DNA of 64,000 nt. Source: Polaribacter cellanae (GTDB taxonomy: Bacteria; Bacteroidota; Bacteroidia; Flavobacteriales; Flavobacteriaceae). This document shows, piece by piece, positions 10,128 through 19,837 of this stretch. A program made the position numbers and the translations under genes. The stretch spans positions 1,540,001 through 1,604,000 of the forward strand of contig NZ_CP071869.1 of NCBI RefSeq assembly GCF_017569185.1, written 5' to 3'. How positions within the stretch are numbered: the first letter of the stretch is position 1; every line of letters begins with the position of its first letter. Below the pieces are notes generated by a model. That model made no database searches and was not told the origin of the DNA. It worked only from the letters and a program-made list of their open reading frames with translations.

Positions 10128-10226
10128 AATTTTTATTTTTTTAGGTTAGTTTTTATTAAATTACAAGAATTTAAAGTTAGACTTTTAATAACTTTAATTT
10201 TTTATAAACATGCACTTTTCTTTTTA

Positions 10227-11294
10227 CTAATTCATTTGTATTTTTTCAGAAAAACTTTCTATCAATTTAAATTGATTTTTGGCTCTGTCTAAGTTGTGCT
10301 CTGGGTAATTGGTTTTATAATAAACATCGTTATTTAAATAATCTGTTAAGAAACGAAGTGCCATTATAAAAATCATTGTTTTGGCTGCTAATGGTAAATA
10401 TTTTAACTCCACATTAGATAAAGAATCTTTAGATTTCTCTAAAAAGCCTTTTTCATACGCTTTGTAATATTCTATATTAAACTCTACTTTAGACAAGTCT
10501 TTTTCGTCTTCTGCTGCAGTATTACAAATGGTTCTTATTGCATCTCCAAAATCGTAGTGAATTATACCTGACATTACTGTATCTGTATCTATCATACAAA
10601 TACCTTTATTGTCTTTCGTAAAAAGAGAGTTAGATATTTTAGTATCGTTATGTGTAACTCTTACAGGAATTTCCCCTGCTTCTTTCAATTTTTGAAGAAT
10701 GTGCATTTCCTCCTTTAAATCTGCCACAATTTTTGTGTATTTAGTAGCGCTAAATAACCTGTCTTTAGAAGCACTTTGTACTGAAGATGCATACTGCTTA
10801 TAACGAAAAGACATATCGTGAAAATTAGGAATTACGTCTATTAATTTACTGCTATCTAAATCTGCAGTTAAATTTAAAAATTCACCTAAAAGTTTTCCTC
10901 CTTCGTAAGCAATTTCTTTATCTTTTACAATTTCGTGTGTTACACTGTCGTCAATAAAAACCATGACGTTCCAAAAATGCCCTCCTTTTTTAAAATAGTA
11001 AAAATCGCTGTTTTTAGTTTTAACAAAACTTACTACTTTTTTAGTTAGCTCTTCTTGCGAAAGATTGGGGAATTTACTTTTTATATGCTCGCTTGTTAAA
11101 ACTTTATTATTAACCAAACCAGGTACATCTTTAAATATGTTGTGGTTTATTCGTTGAAGAATGTAGTTCTTAGAACCCTGTGTTTTTACTAAAAAAGTAT
11201 CGTTAATGTGCCCAGAGTTTAATTCTGAATGACTTACATAATTAGCTTGATGGTCGAACTCGTTAAAAATGGATTTTATAGTTTCTGCATTCAT
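10227..11294 (-). CDS. APH-family kinase, probable N-acetylhexosamine 1-kinase (NahK-like)
   Basis: 355 residues with the aminoglycoside phosphotransferase fold. The catalytic loop is HNDTKISN (His215, Asp217, Asn222) and the metal-binding segment is CMIDTDTV (Asp236). An N-terminal SGHINDTFLV glycine-rich loop is also visible. NahK-type enzymes phosphorylate GlcNAc or GalNAc at C1 with ATP. The gene starts one base after the stop of a nucleotidyltransferase, so the pair could make a sugar-1-phosphate and then a nucleotide sugar. The context of NagB and a sugar transporter supports a sugar rather than a drug substrate. Choline or homoserine kinases of the same fold are alternatives. Confidence 0.75.
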   Translation of the reverse strand: MNAETIKSIFNEFDHQANYVSHSELNSGHINDTFLVKTQGSKNYILQRINHNIFKDVPGLVNNKVLTSEHIKSKFPNLSQEELTKKVVSFVKTKNSDFYYFKKGGHFWNVMVFIDDSVTHEIVKDKEIAYEGGKLLGEFLNLTADLDSSKLIDVIPNFHDMSFRYKQYASSVQSASKDRLFSATKYTKIVADLKEEMHILQKLKEAGEIPVRVTHNDTKISNSLFTKDNKGICMIDTDTVMSGIIHYDFGDAIRTICNTAAEDEKDLSKVEFNIEYYKAYEKGFLEKSKDSLSNVELKYLPLAAKTMIFIMALRFLTDYLNNDVYYKTNYPEHNLDRAKNQFKLIESFSEKIQMN

Positions 11295-11295
11295 A

Positions 11296-12201
11296 TTAAC
11301 TCCATAATTTAGTTGGATAGACTCCGTTTTCTTTTAATTTATTAATTGCTTTTTCCACCTTTTCCTTATCATCATTATAAGTTACCCCAAACCATTTAGA
11401 GCTTGATTCTAATACTTTTACAGATGCTTTTTTACTTTCTAACATTTTATTTACAATTGTTGGTAAATAAAATTCTGCTTTTAAGTTTTCTTTATTTTTC
11501 TCTAAAAATTCTAAGAATAATTCATCACCAAACTCGAAACATTTTGGAGTGAAACCCCAAAAATTCATAGAAACAGTGGTGTTTTCGTCTATTGGAATCA
11601 TTTTTCCATTGCTATTTTCGCATTGTAAAACTCCATCTATTTTTTCGATTCGAACTCGTTCTGTAACATCTGTTAAAAAACCATGCTCGTCTACACTACA
11701 TTCTCCTCTGGAAACATAGCCATTTTCTGAAATTGTATTTTTTAAAGAATAAGCAATCATACTAAAGTTATAGCTATTTTTAGCTGTATTCCTTAACTGT
11801 TCTGCAATTGCCATAAATGCTTGCCTACTGTAAAAATCGTCTGCATTTATAATCGCGAAATTTTCTTTTACAACCTCTTTTGTCATTAATAAAGCATGTC
11901 CTGTTCCCCAAGGTTTTATTCTTTCTGGGTTTACGTATTTCTCTGGAACATTATCTAATTCTTGATACACATATTCAACTTCAACTTTACCCTCTAATTT
12001 CTTATCGAATGTTGCTTTAAACTCAGCTTGAAAACTCTTCCTGATGATAAAAACAACCTTTCCAAAACCAGCTGCTATTGCATCATATAAAGAAAAATCG
12101 ATAATTGTATCTCCTTCTGGAGTAAAAACATCCATTTGTTTTAATCCTCCATATCTGCTCCCCATTCCTGCTGCTAGTATGACTAAAGTTGGTTTATTCA
12201 T
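11296..12201 (-). CDS. Sugar-phosphate nucleotidyltransferase
   Basis: 301 residues with the Rossmann-like nucleotidyltransferase fold. The N-terminal loop ILAAGMGSRYGGLKQMD binds the nucleotide, and IINADDFYS (about 116-124) carries the metal-binding Asp. These enzymes couple NTP and sugar-1-phosphate to give NDP-sugar and pyrophosphate. It is the first gene of the amino-sugar operon, with the NahK-like kinase one base downstream. The likely substrate is therefore HexNAc-1-P, giving UDP-HexNAc; this is inferred from context only. A minus-strand -7 box (12304-12311) lies upstream, and the LacI operators lie further up. Confidence 0.82.
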   Translation of the reverse strand: MNKPTLVILAAGMGSRYGGLKQMDVFTPEGDTIIDFSLYDAIAAGFGKVVFIIRKSFQAEFKATFDKKLEGKVEVEYVYQELDNVPEKYVNPERIKPWGTGHALLMTKEVVKENFAIINADDFYSRQAFMAIAEQLRNTAKNSYNFSMIAYSLKNTISENGYVSRGECSVDEHGFLTDVTERVRIEKIDGVLQCENSNGKMIPIDENTTVSMNFWGFTPKCFEFGDELFLEFLEKNKENLKAEFYLPTIVNKMLESKKASVKVLESSSKWFGVTYNDDKEKVEKAINKLKENGVYPTKLWS

Positions 12202-12303
12202 CTTATTTTTTTCTATATTTTTCTAGACCAAAAAAGATTTAAAACCCTAAAATAAAGCTACTTAATCCTTTTTCTAAAAATCTAAATTCCTTTTTAATTC
12301 TCA

Positions 12304-12311
12304 CAAATCTA
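12304..12311 (-). promoter_or_regulatory. Probable -7 box for the amino-sugar operon
   Basis: Minus-strand TAGATTTG matches TAnnTTTG exactly, about 100 bp upstream of the first operon gene and about 40 bp from the nearer LacI operator. No good -33 TTG is visible, which would fit a regulated promoter. Confidence 0.4.
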
Positions 12312-12350
12312 ATTAATAAAACTATAAAAAAAAAGGAAAAAGAGAAAAAT

Positions 12351-12386
12351 TGTGCTCGAACACATAATTTTTTGTTCTCGAGCACA
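12351..12386. promoter_or_regulatory. Pair of LacI-type palindromic operators
   Basis: Two 14-bp near-palindromes occur: TGTGCTCGAACACA at 12351-12364 and TGTTCTCGAGCACA at 12373-12386. Each has six of seven symmetric pairs, and both are close to the perfect palindrome TGTGCTCGAGCACA with the central CG usual in LacI-family sites. Centres are 22 bp apart, about two helical turns. They lie between the divergent promoters of the LacI gene and the amino-sugar operon, so one repressor could control both. Confidence 0.7.
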
Positions 12387-12412
12387 TTTTTATAAATCTA
12401 CAACTTTTTGTA

Positions 12413-12420
12413 TATATTTG
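12413..12420 (+). promoter_or_regulatory. -7 box of the lacI-type regulator gene
   Basis: TATATTTG matches TAnnTTTG exactly and ends 8 nt before the ATG at 12429. The transcript would have almost no leader. The second operator (12373-12386) lies just upstream of the expected -33 region. Confidence 0.55.
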
Positions 12421-12428
12421 TCTTCAAG

Positions 12429-13460
12429 ATGAAAAAACACACAATAAAGGATATTGCAGAAATAGCAGGTGTTTCTAAAGGAACTGTTGATAGAGTTATA
12501 CATAAACGAGGAAAAGTATCTGCAAAAGCTTTAGAAAAAGTAAATGCTGTTTTAAACGAAATAGATTACAAACCCAATTTATTAGCTAGAAGTTTAAAGA
12601 ACACGAAAGAATATCATATTTGTGTAATTATGCCAGACTATAAAGAGGATTCTTTTTGGCTGCCTTGTTTTGAAGGTATCCAAGAAGCAATTGGTGAATT
12701 TAGTGCTTTTGGTATTTTTATTGAACCTTTCTTTTTTAATACAAATGAAGTTAAAACTTTTATAGATGTAAATAAAAAAGTTTTAGAATTATCGCCAAAT
12801 GCTGTTTTATTAACACCTTTATTTTATAAAGAAACCATAGAAATTGTTAATAATTATGCAACCTCTAATATTATTGTAAGCAAGTTTAATAATCAATTAG
12901 AAACAGAAAATACCCAAAATTTTGTTGGACAAGATTTGTTTAAAAGTGGAAGAATTGCTGCGAGTCTTATGGAAATTATAATTCCTAAAAACTCTAATAT
13001 TGCTATTATTCATATCGATGAAGATTTTAACAATGCAATACATATGCAACAAAAAGAAAAAGGATTTAGAAGTTATTTTTTTGAATTACCAAACTCTAGT
13101 TATCAAATAACTACTTATGGTTCTAAAAATGCTGATCTTAAAAATAAAATAAAATATATTTTAAATATTTCTAGAAATTTAAAAGGGATTTTTGTGACTA
13201 CCTCAAAAACATACAGAGTTGCTGAATTTACAAAAGAAGAAAATATTAAAATTATTGGATATGATTTATTAGATGAAAACATTCGATATCTTAAAGAGAA
13301 TCGAATTAATTTTTTAATACATCAAAACCCTAAAAAACAAGTTTTCTTAGGATTAACTTATTTGGTTGAACATTTGCTTTTTGGAAAAGAAATTCCTGCA
13401 AAAAGCTTATTACCTATAGATATTATTAATGCAGAAAACTTAGACAGTTATTTAGAATAA
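12429..13460 (+). CDS. LacI-family transcriptional regulator of the amino-sugar operon
   Basis: 343 residues. The N-terminal helix-turn-helix (TIKDIAEIAGVSKGTVDRVI, followed by the VNAVLNEIDYKPNLLARSL hinge) is classic LacI. A periplasmic-binding-protein-like sensor domain follows (about 60-340). An ATG 21 bp upstream would add MYIFVFK before the HTH. The start at 12429 is preferred because LacI proteins begin just before the HTH and because the -7 box overlaps the longer start. Divergent placement with paired palindromes suggests it represses both itself and the transport/kinase/NagB operon. The ligand is probably an amino sugar or its phosphate, inferred from context. Confidence 0.88.
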   Translation: MKKHTIKDIAEIAGVSKGTVDRVIHKRGKVSAKALEKVNAVLNEIDYKPNLLARSLKNTKEYHICVIMPDYKEDSFWLPCFEGIQEAIGEFSAFGIFIEPFFFNTNEVKTFIDVNKKVLELSPNAVLLTPLFYKETIEIVNNYATSNIIVSKFNNQLETENTQNFVGQDLFKSGRIAASLMEIIIPKNSNIAIIHIDEDFNNAIHMQQKEKGFRSYFFELPNSSYQITTYGSKNADLKNKIKYILNISRNLKGIFVTTSKTYRVAEFTKEENIKIIGYDLLDENIRYLKENRINFLIHQNPKKQVFLGLTYLVEHLLFGKEIPAKSLLPIDIINAENLDSYLE

Positions 13461-13917
13461 CGAAACAAGAAACCTTTTTGCATTATTTAAAATTCTTTTA
13501 TTTCTGCTATTACAACTTACATTCTCTTAACTTCTTTAAATAGAGATTATTTCTTTAGCTTGTTTTCTTAATGCAAAATTATCTTTAACAAGACATATAT
13601 TCTTTGTAAAAATTAAAATCTTTTTATAACGTAAGATTGATATACTACCAATTGTTTATCAATTACTTAAATGTTTTTTATTCTGAAAACAAATATCATT
13701 TCAATGATGCAAAAAAGAGGGACTTTACAAATTGTAGTTAAAAATTATGAGATTTCTTCTATAGTGGAAATGATAAAACAAAACTAAACAACTATTTATC
13801 AATAGATTAAAGTAGAGTTATATATTTACTCTTAAATCGAACTCACGTTTATAGTTTGTTAGAAAAAAAAACTATACATAAAAAAGGAATAAATTAATAA
13901 TTTTTTTGCCCTATATT
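13461..13917. other. Gene-free convergent gap
   Basis: 457 bp between the 3' ends of the LacI gene and the DUF3472 gene. It is AT-rich with no open frame of note and no strong hairpin. An 8-bp TATAGTTT/AAACTATA stem (13850-13876) has no T-run and is weak. I see no convincing terminator or repeat here. Confidence 0.6.
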
Positions 13918-15267
13918 TTAAAGAGTAGGTTTTGGCAATTTAGAGAAGTTAATATTGGGAGCTTTCCCATTTGCTTGTCTAGAAAAATCTGTTTTTAGAG
14001 TTACATTTTCTTTAAAAAACCCACAATTTTTTAAGAAAAATTGGTTACCTTCAACTCCACCTGCATAATCTAACCTCTCATTTGCATTTGCTGTGGCATC
14101 TGCTGTAAACTTTCCTTCCGTAATTTCTACCCATTCTTTATTTGTTGTGTAAACCCATTGGTTTCCAAAATTTGCTTTTCTGGTTTGATTTCCAGTACTT
14201 GGGTAAAAATTCTCTAAAAAAGAATACAATCTTTTTAAATGAGTAGAGGTCTTTGGTCTTCTTAAACTTGCAATTACTTGCCAATCTCCAACTAATGGAT
14301 CGAAAAAATAGGCAGTGTAATCTGTAGAGCCTGCCACTGAAGAAGGCTCTCCTTTTAATAAAAACTTGTAGGTAGTATCTACTTTCCAATTTACATTTTT
14401 AAAACTTTGTATTCCAGAACCTTCTCCACCAAAATTTTTAATAGTTACCCCTTCTCCACCTCCTAAACTTGTTACTGTATAATCTTTTGGAATTTGATTT
14501 GGATCATCTGTTACAAAAGCACTCCAAATAGAAAATAACACACGTCTTTCTGTTTTAGAGTTTACTTGCATTCCAAAATAACCTTGTGCATGTCCATTTG
14601 CCATAAAGAAGCTTCCTAATACATCTTCTCCTGTTGGCACTGTAATTTCGTTATAAAAATATTGCACTTCTCCACTTTTTGGTTGCTTATAATTAAAATG
14701 TACAGAAGGACCTCTTCTTCCAAAATGATGGTTTGTTGTTGGCACAAAATCTAAAATTGTTGCGATTGCTGATCCTCCAAAAAGAACCTCATCTATATCT
14801 GCAATAATATTTCCTTCTTTTTCTTTTCCTTGAATTTCGATTTTCACATATCCTTTATCAACATTAAAAACGCCTACATCTAACGTTTTGTATTCTTTAT
14901 TTTCTACGTTAATTGTTTTTGTAATCTTGTTTATGGTAACGTTAATTTTAGAGTTTCCATCTGGAGATTTTAATTTTAAACCAACTTTTAATTCTCCACT
15001 TCCTGTTCTTACATAAGTGTTAATTATATTATCTAAAGATTTCCAATTACGAATTCCTTCTTTTTTAATAATACCTTCATCCTCTGCTTTGTTTCCAGCA
15101 ACCCAACTATTGGATCCAATTGGAACATTTGCCGTAAAAACGATATCTGCTGAAACAACTTCTTTTGTTCTATTTGAACAAGAAAAATTAAAAAATACAA
15201 TTTGTAGTAAAAACAACATAGAAAACACTTTTTTAACAGTGCTATTTTTTTTTGTGGTGATATTCAT
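13918..15267 (-). CDS. DUF5077/DUF3472 domain lipoprotein, probable carbohydrate-binding or polysaccharide-active protein
   Basis: 449 residues with a lipoprotein signal ending in NFSC (Cys30). Residues about 40-165 resemble DUF5077, a beta-sandwich often attached to carbohydrate enzymes. Residues about 180-440 resemble DUF3472 (VHFNYKQP, YNEITVP, FFMANGHAQGYFGMQVNS). It should sit on the cell surface or in the periplasm. No catalytic residues can be assigned. It stands alone on the minus strand with 265 bp before the next gene, so it looks monocistronic. The domain naming rests on recognisable conserved segments and is not certain at the boundaries. Confidence 0.7.
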   Translation of the reverse strand: MNITTKKNSTVKKVFSMLFLLQIVFFNFSCSNRTKEVVSADIVFTANVPIGSNSWVAGNKAEDEGIIKKEGIRNWKSLDNIINTYVRTGSGELKVGLKLKSPDGNSKINVTINKITKTINVENKEYKTLDVGVFNVDKGYVKIEIQGKEKEGNIIADIDEVLFGGSAIATILDFVPTTNHHFGRRGPSVHFNYKQPKSGEVQYFYNEITVPTGEDVLGSFFMANGHAQGYFGMQVNSKTERRVLFSIWSAFVTDDPNQIPKDYTVTSLGGGEGVTIKNFGGEGSGIQSFKNVNWKVDTTYKFLLKGEPSSVAGSTDYTAYFFDPLVGDWQVIASLRRPKTSTHLKRLYSFLENFYPSTGNQTRKANFGNQWVYTTNKEWVEITEGKFTADATANANERLDYAGGVEGNQFFLKNCGFFKENVTLKTDFSRQANGKAPNINFSKLPKPTL

Positions 15268-15532
15268 TTTTTTATTAAAATTTCTGATTGGTAATTATTG
15301 AAGTAAAACTTCTATACAAATTTGACTTATTTTTATTTAAAAATGGGCGACATTTTCATCAAAAAAGGAGACTTATTTAAAATAGTGCTATTTTTTTAAT
15401 TATTTATCTTTTAAAGGTGTTTTATATCGCTAAACTTCTAATACGTTTACTCTGGCCACAGACACAGAAAGTATTTAGTTATTTTTAGAAAAAAACAACA
15501 TCGATTTTAAACATTTTAACGAAGCTTAAAAC

Positions 15533-17632
15533 TTATTTTTTTATAAACTCTAATGCCTTTTCAACATCGGAAACTGGTAATTTACAGGCCTTATTTACAC
15601 AAACATAAATTAGTGTTTTTAAAGGATTGTACCTATTTTCTAACAAAGGCATATTACTTTCTCTTAAACTGCCAGCAATTAATTTATTAGGAATGTATTT
15701 TTTATTCAATTCTTTTACTTTGTCTTTTGCCTTTTCGCCAACAATTGCAATTTCGTAATATGGGTTCGAAAAATTTATCATTAAATCTAACCAATTCGAA
15801 AAGGCAGAAGGATATTCCTCTAGTTCTGGTTGTACGTTATTTAACATAATTCTTGCAGTTTCTAAATAGTTTTTGTTATCGAAATAATGCGATAATTTAA
15901 ATAAGTTTTTCGCCATTACAGAGTTACTCGAAGGCATAACATTATCCCTAAACGCTATACTTCTGGCAACTAAAGAAGCATCTTTATTGGAAGTGAAGTA
16001 AAACATCTTGCTATTCTCATCAAAGAAATGAGCAAATGTATAATCTGCCAAATCATGTGAAATTTTAAGCCACTTTTCGTCTAAGGTATTTTCATATAAA
16101 TTAATAAAAGCTTCAATTGTAAATGCATAATCTTCCAAGTACCCATTTATTGTACTTTTTCCATCTTTATAAGTATGTAACAAACTCCCCTCTTTTTTAA
16201 GCTGATGATCGACAATAAAATTTGCATTTTTTTCTGCAATTTTTAAATAGTTTTCATCTCCAAAAACACGATAGGCATCTACAAATCCATTTAACATAAG
16301 CGCATTCCAAGAGGTTAACATTTTATCATCTAACCTTGGTTTTTTTCTACTTTGTTTTGCTTTTTTTAGTGTTTCTTTCCAATTTTTCTTTTTAGCTTTT
16401 AACGCTTCAATTGTAATATTGTGTTTTTGTATAAAATCTGCATCATTCGTATTTCTTATTAAAACATAATTTTCTTTTTCCCAAAAACCATAATCGTTTA
16501 CGTTGTAATAATCTTCGAACAATAAATAATCTTCATTTAACAAAGACTGTAATTCTTTTTTCGTCCAAACATAATAAACACCTTCTTCTAAATCTTTATT
16601 TTCAGTTTCGCTATCTGCATCTAAAGAAGAGAAAAAAGAACCTTTCTCGCCAATCATGTATGCTTTTACATATTCTAAAGTCTCTAAAACCACTTCTTTA
16701 TAAAGCGGATTTTTGGTAATCGAATAAGCATCTGAATACAAACTAACCAATTGTGCATTGTCGTAAAGCATTTTTTCGAAATGCGGAATGTGCCATTTTT
16801 CGTCTACAGAATATCTAGAAAAACCACCTTCAATAGGATCATAAATTCCTCCAAAAGCCATCTTTTCTAAAGTTAGATTTACATAATCTTGTAATTCTCT
16901 ATCCTCTTTTTGAATTGCATAACGCAATAAAAAATGATAGTTATTAGGCATCATAAATTTTGGAGCGCTTTTTAAGCCTCCCAAAGAAGTATCGAAATTT
17001 GCAGACCAGACATCAATAGATTTTTTTATAATCTCGTTTGTAAAATCTGTTTTTTTTGAATTTAATTCTACAACATCTATAGATTTTATTCCTTTTTCTA
17101 ACTTATCTGCGAAAGCAATTAATTTTTCTGGATTTTTCTCATAAACTTCCGAAAGTTGATTCAAAATACCAATCCATTGTTCTTTCTCGAAATAAGTTCC
17201 TCCCCAAATTGGTCTTCCATCTGGCAAAGCAACAACATTTAATGGCCAACCACCTTCTCCATTCATTAATTGCACTGCACTCATATAAACTTTATCTACA
17301 TCTGGTCTTTCCTCTCTATCTACCTTAATATTTATAAAATTAGTATTCATGGTTTTCGCAACCAAAGTATCTTTAAAACTTTCTTCTTCCATTACATGGC
17401 ACCAGTGACAGGAAGCATAACCAATACTTATAAGCATTAATTTTTTGCTCGATTTTGCTTTCGAAAGTGTTTTATCGTTCCAGGCATGCCAATTTACTGG
17501 ATTGTGTGCATGTTGTAATAAATACGGACTCGTTTCGCCTATCAAATTATTTGTATGCGCATATTCTTTAATATTCGATTTTTTACAACTAATAAAAAAA
17601 AGTAAAACTGTTATTATAAGTAATTTCTTCAT
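15533..17632 (-). CDS. DUF255 thioredoxin-domain lipoprotein (YyaL/SSP411 family)
   Basis: 699 residues. Lipobox FFISC gives Cys16. The family signature [17 protein letters not shown] comes next, then a thioredoxin-like CxxC site [15 protein letters not shown] (Cys75, Cys78). The rest (about 200-690) is an (alpha/alpha)6 barrel like that of N-acylglucosamine 2-epimerases. Members occur from bacteria to mammals, and the biochemical role is unclear. Here the protein is predicted to be exported and lipidated, unlike cytosolic relatives. It is a full-length, single-gene unit. Whether it acts on disulfides or carbohydrate cannot be told from sequence. Confidence 0.85.
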   Translation of the reverse strand: MKKLLIITVLLFFISCKKSNIKEYAHTNNLIGETSPYLLQHAHNPVNWHAWNDKTLSKAKSSKKLMLISIGYASCHWCHVMEEESFKDTLVAKTMNTNFINIKVDREERPDVDKVYMSAVQLMNGEGGWPLNVVALPDGRPIWGGTYFEKEQWIGILNQLSEVYEKNPEKLIAFADKLEKGIKSIDVVELNSKKTDFTNEIIKKSIDVWSANFDTSLGGLKSAPKFMMPNNYHFLLRYAIQKEDRELQDYVNLTLEKMAFGGIYDPIEGGFSRYSVDEKWHIPHFEKMLYDNAQLVSLYSDAYSITKNPLYKEVVLETLEYVKAYMIGEKGSFFSSLDADSETENKDLEEGVYYVWTKKELQSLLNEDYLLFEDYYNVNDYGFWEKENYVLIRNTNDADFIQKHNITIEALKAKKKNWKETLKKAKQSRKKPRLDDKMLTSWNALMLNGFVDAYRVFGDENYLKIAEKNANFIVDHQLKKEGSLLHTYKDGKSTINGYLEDYAFTIEAFINLYENTLDEKWLKISHDLADYTFAHFFDENSKMFYFTSNKDASLVARSIAFRDNVMPSSNSVMAKNLFKLSHYFDNKNYLETARIMLNNVQPELEEYPSAFSNWLDLMINFSNPYYEIAIVGEKAKDKVKELNKKYIPNKLIAGSLRESNMPLLENRYNPLKTLIYVCVNKACKLPVSDVEKALEFIKK

Positions 17633-17750
17633 TATTTACGGTTTCTCTTCAAAAAGCTATTCTAACTAAAAAAAAAAAATTAAGCTTTTGAATTTTACAA
17701 AAATAGTAAAGAATAACTCAACTTCATTAAATATCAGTATTTTAAACATT

Positions 17751-17796
17751 CTACTTCAGTTAAAACAACAACTGAATTTACTTTTAAGACAGCCTC
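17751..17796 (+). repeat. Partial copy of a dispersed intergenic repeat
   Basis: The last 22 bases here, including TACTTTTAAGACAGCCTC, are identical to the right arm of the inverted-repeat element at 31664-31798. The preceding 25 bases are similar but diverged. It looks like a decayed copy that has lost its left arm. Confidence 0.6.
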
Positions 17797-17893
17797 ATTT
17801 AAAATTTTATTAGTACATATTTTGTTGACGAATAACTTAAAATATCTTCCAAATCTTTACTATCATTTATGTAAAGTTTAGCAATAAAAACAT

Positions 17894-17909
17894 ACTAGTA
17901 CCTACCAGT
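17894..17909. promoter_or_regulatory. AraR-like GntR operator
   Basis: ACTAGTACCTACCAGT is an inverted repeat of ACTrGTA around two bases, with 6 of 7 pairs matching. Its geometry resembles known AraR-type GntR operators (ANTNGTA/TACNANT). It lies 21 bp upstream of the -7 box of the GntR gene, where it would cover the -33 region. Confidence 0.55.
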
Positions 17910-17930
17910 AGTATTTATGTAAATTATTAA

Positions 17931-17938
17931 TATCTTTG
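17931..17938 (+). promoter_or_regulatory. -7 box of the galactose operon
   Basis: TATCTTTG matches TAnnTTTG exactly and ends 4 nt before the ATG of the GntR gene. Transcription would begin at or within a few bases of the start codon, giving a leaderless message. Confidence 0.6.
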
Positions 17939-17942
17939 TAAG

Positions 17943-18938
17943 ATGAAAATGGTATCTCTAAAAAAATCTGGAATTCCAAAATACAAACAAATTGTAACCT
18001 CTATTGAGCATGCAATTGTTAGCGGTAAACTTAAAAAAGGAGACAAATTACCTTCTTTAAATGTTATAAAAAATCAACATAAATTATCTAGAGACACTGT
18101 TTTAAACGCTTTTAACGAACTTAAAACAAGAGGCATCATTTATTCTGTAGTTGGCAAAGGGTATTTTGTAAGCACTGAAGATGTGTTTGTAAAAAAGAAA
18201 ATTTTTCTACTTTTTGATGAATTAAATTCTTTTAAAGAAGATCTATACAATTCATTTTTAAATAGTTTGGGCGATAACTGTCAGGTTGATATTTTTTTTC
18301 ATCATTTTAACGAAGATATTTTTAATAAATTGATAAACGACAATAATGGCAATTACAGCTCTTATGTAATTATGCCAGCGAATCTAAAAAATGTAAATGC
18401 TTCTGTAGCAAGTTTACCCAAAGAAAACGTTTACATTTTAGATCAAAAACATCCTGAATTATTGGACTATCCTGTTATTTTTCAAAATTTCGAAAAAGAT
18501 ATTTTCAACGGACTTTCCAATGCTTCAATCAAGTTAAAAAATTATAAAAAATTAATTTTATTGTTTCCAAAAGAGAGACAGCCAAAAGGAATTTTAAGTG
18601 GTTTTCAGCTTTTTTGTGATGCGAATAATTTTACTTCGCAAGTAATCTCTTCCTTAGAAAACAAAACTCCCCAAAAAGGAGAAGTGTACTTAATTTTAGA
18701 TGATAAAAACCTGATTCGAATTATTAAAAAAATAAAAGAGAACAACTTACAATTATCTAAAGATATTGGTTTAATTTCTTTTAACGATACTATTTTAAAG
18801 GAAGTTGTGGCAGATGGAATTACAACAATTTCAACAGATTTTAATTTAATGGGAGAAAAATTGGCGCAAATGATTTTAAATAACGAACACTCGAAAATCG
18901 AAAATCCGAGTGCCTTAATTTTAAGAAAATCTTTATAA
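17943..18938 (+). CDS. GntR-family regulator with periplasmic-binding-like sensor domain
   Basis: 331 residues. The N-terminal winged helix (about 8-78: YKQIVTSIEHAIVSGKLKKG, then KLSRDTVLNAFNELKTRGI) is GntR. The remainder resembles the LacI/PBP1 sugar-sensor fold, as in AraR-like proteins. It leads the galactose operon, ending 2 bp before the galM-like gene, so it most likely senses galactose or a related sugar and autoregulates. An ATG six bases downstream (MVSLKK) is an alternative start. The -7 box is almost against the ATG. Confidence 0.85.
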   Translation: MKMVSLKKSGIPKYKQIVTSIEHAIVSGKLKKGDKLPSLNVIKNQHKLSRDTVLNAFNELKTRGIIYSVVGKGYFVSTEDVFVKKKIFLLFDELNSFKEDLYNSFLNSLGDNCQVDIFFHHFNEDIFNKLINDNNGNYSSYVIMPANLKNVNASVASLPKENVYILDQKHPELLDYPVIFQNFEKDIFNGLSNASIKLKNYKKLILLFPKERQPKGILSGFQLFCDANNFTSQVISSLENKTPQKGEVYLILDDKNLIRIIKKIKENNLQLSKDIGLISFNDTILKEVVADGITTISTDFNLMGEKLAQMILNNEHSKIENPSALILRKSL

Positions 18939-18940
18939 AA

Positions 18941-19831
18941 ATGTTTACAATTAAAGAAACAAAACAAGATAGTTTAAACTTAATAAAGTTACAAAACATT
19001 AAAAATAATTCGTTTGCTCGTATTTCTCTAAATGAAGGTGGAAGATTAGAAAACTTACAATTTAAAGGAGTTTCTATTATTGAAGATCAACCCAATTTCA
19101 ATTATAAAAATGGTTACTCTTCTGCCATTTTATTTCCATTTGCCAATAGAATCGAAGATGGAAAATATACTTACAAGAATAAAGAATATCAATTTAAAAG
19201 TAACGAACCTAAAAGTAAAAACGCTTTACATGGTTTGGTTTTTAACAAAGAATTTAAAATTTTAGAAAAAGAAATTACTTCTAACAGTGCTTCTGTTAGT
19301 ATTTATTATTCAGAAAAAAACGACTGTAAGAGCTTTCCTTTTAAATATTCGCTTTATGCAACCTACACGCTTTTAGAAGAAGAATTACAGCTAAAAATAA
19401 CTGTAAAAAACGATGACTCAACATCATTTCCATTTGTTTTAGGCTGGCATCCTTATTTTAATTGCGACAATTTTAAAAACAGTTTCCTCAATTTTAAAAG
19501 CAATAAAAAAATAATTTTCGATAACAACTTAATTACAAAAGAAATAGTAGCCCATAAAACAGCTTCAAAATTTGAAATCGCAAACAAACAATTAGACGAT
19601 TGCTTTGTACTAAAAGATAATATTGTGCAGTTTTCTACGCCAAAATATAAGTTAGAGTTATCGTCGACAGCTAAAGAAAACTTTTTACAATTATACAGTC
19701 CAAAAGACAAACCAATCATTGCCATTGAACCTATGACTGGAATTTCTAACAGTTTTAATAATAAAATTGGCTTGCAAGAATTAGAAGCTAAGAAAACCTA
19801 CGCTTTAACTTGGGGTGTAAAATTTTTATAA
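18941..19831 (+). CDS. Aldose 1-epimerase family protein (galactose mutarotase-like)
   Basis: 296 residues of the galactose-mutarotase-like beta-sandwich fold. Recognisable segments are SAILFPFANRIEDGKY (Arg for sugar binding), NALHGLVFNKEF (catalytic-type His) and FVLGWHPYFN (second His). The C-terminal acid segment is IAIEPMTGISN. It interconverts alpha and beta anomers of galactose or a related hexose. It is the second gene of the operon, 2 bp after the GntR gene and 6 bp before galK, which supports a role in the Leloir pathway. Confidence 0.85.
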   Translation: MFTIKETKQDSLNLIKLQNIKNNSFARISLNEGGRLENLQFKGVSIIEDQPNFNYKNGYSSAILFPFANRIEDGKYTYKNKEYQFKSNEPKSKNALHGLVFNKEFKILEKEITSNSASVSIYYSEKNDCKSFPFKYSLYATYTLLEEELQLKITVKNDDSTSFPFVLGWHPYFNCDNFKNSFLNFKSNKKIIFDNNLITKEIVAHKTASKFEIANKQLDDCFVLKDNIVQFSTPKYKLELSSTAKENFLQLYSPKDKPIIAIEPMTGISNSFNNKIGLQELEAKKTYALTWGVKFL

Positions 19832-19837
19832 AACCGA

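Noticed and set aside
13850-13876. TATAGTTT/AAACTATA stem as a terminator for the DUF3472 gene
   Set aside because: On the minus strand no T-run follows the stem, and the loop is an A-run.
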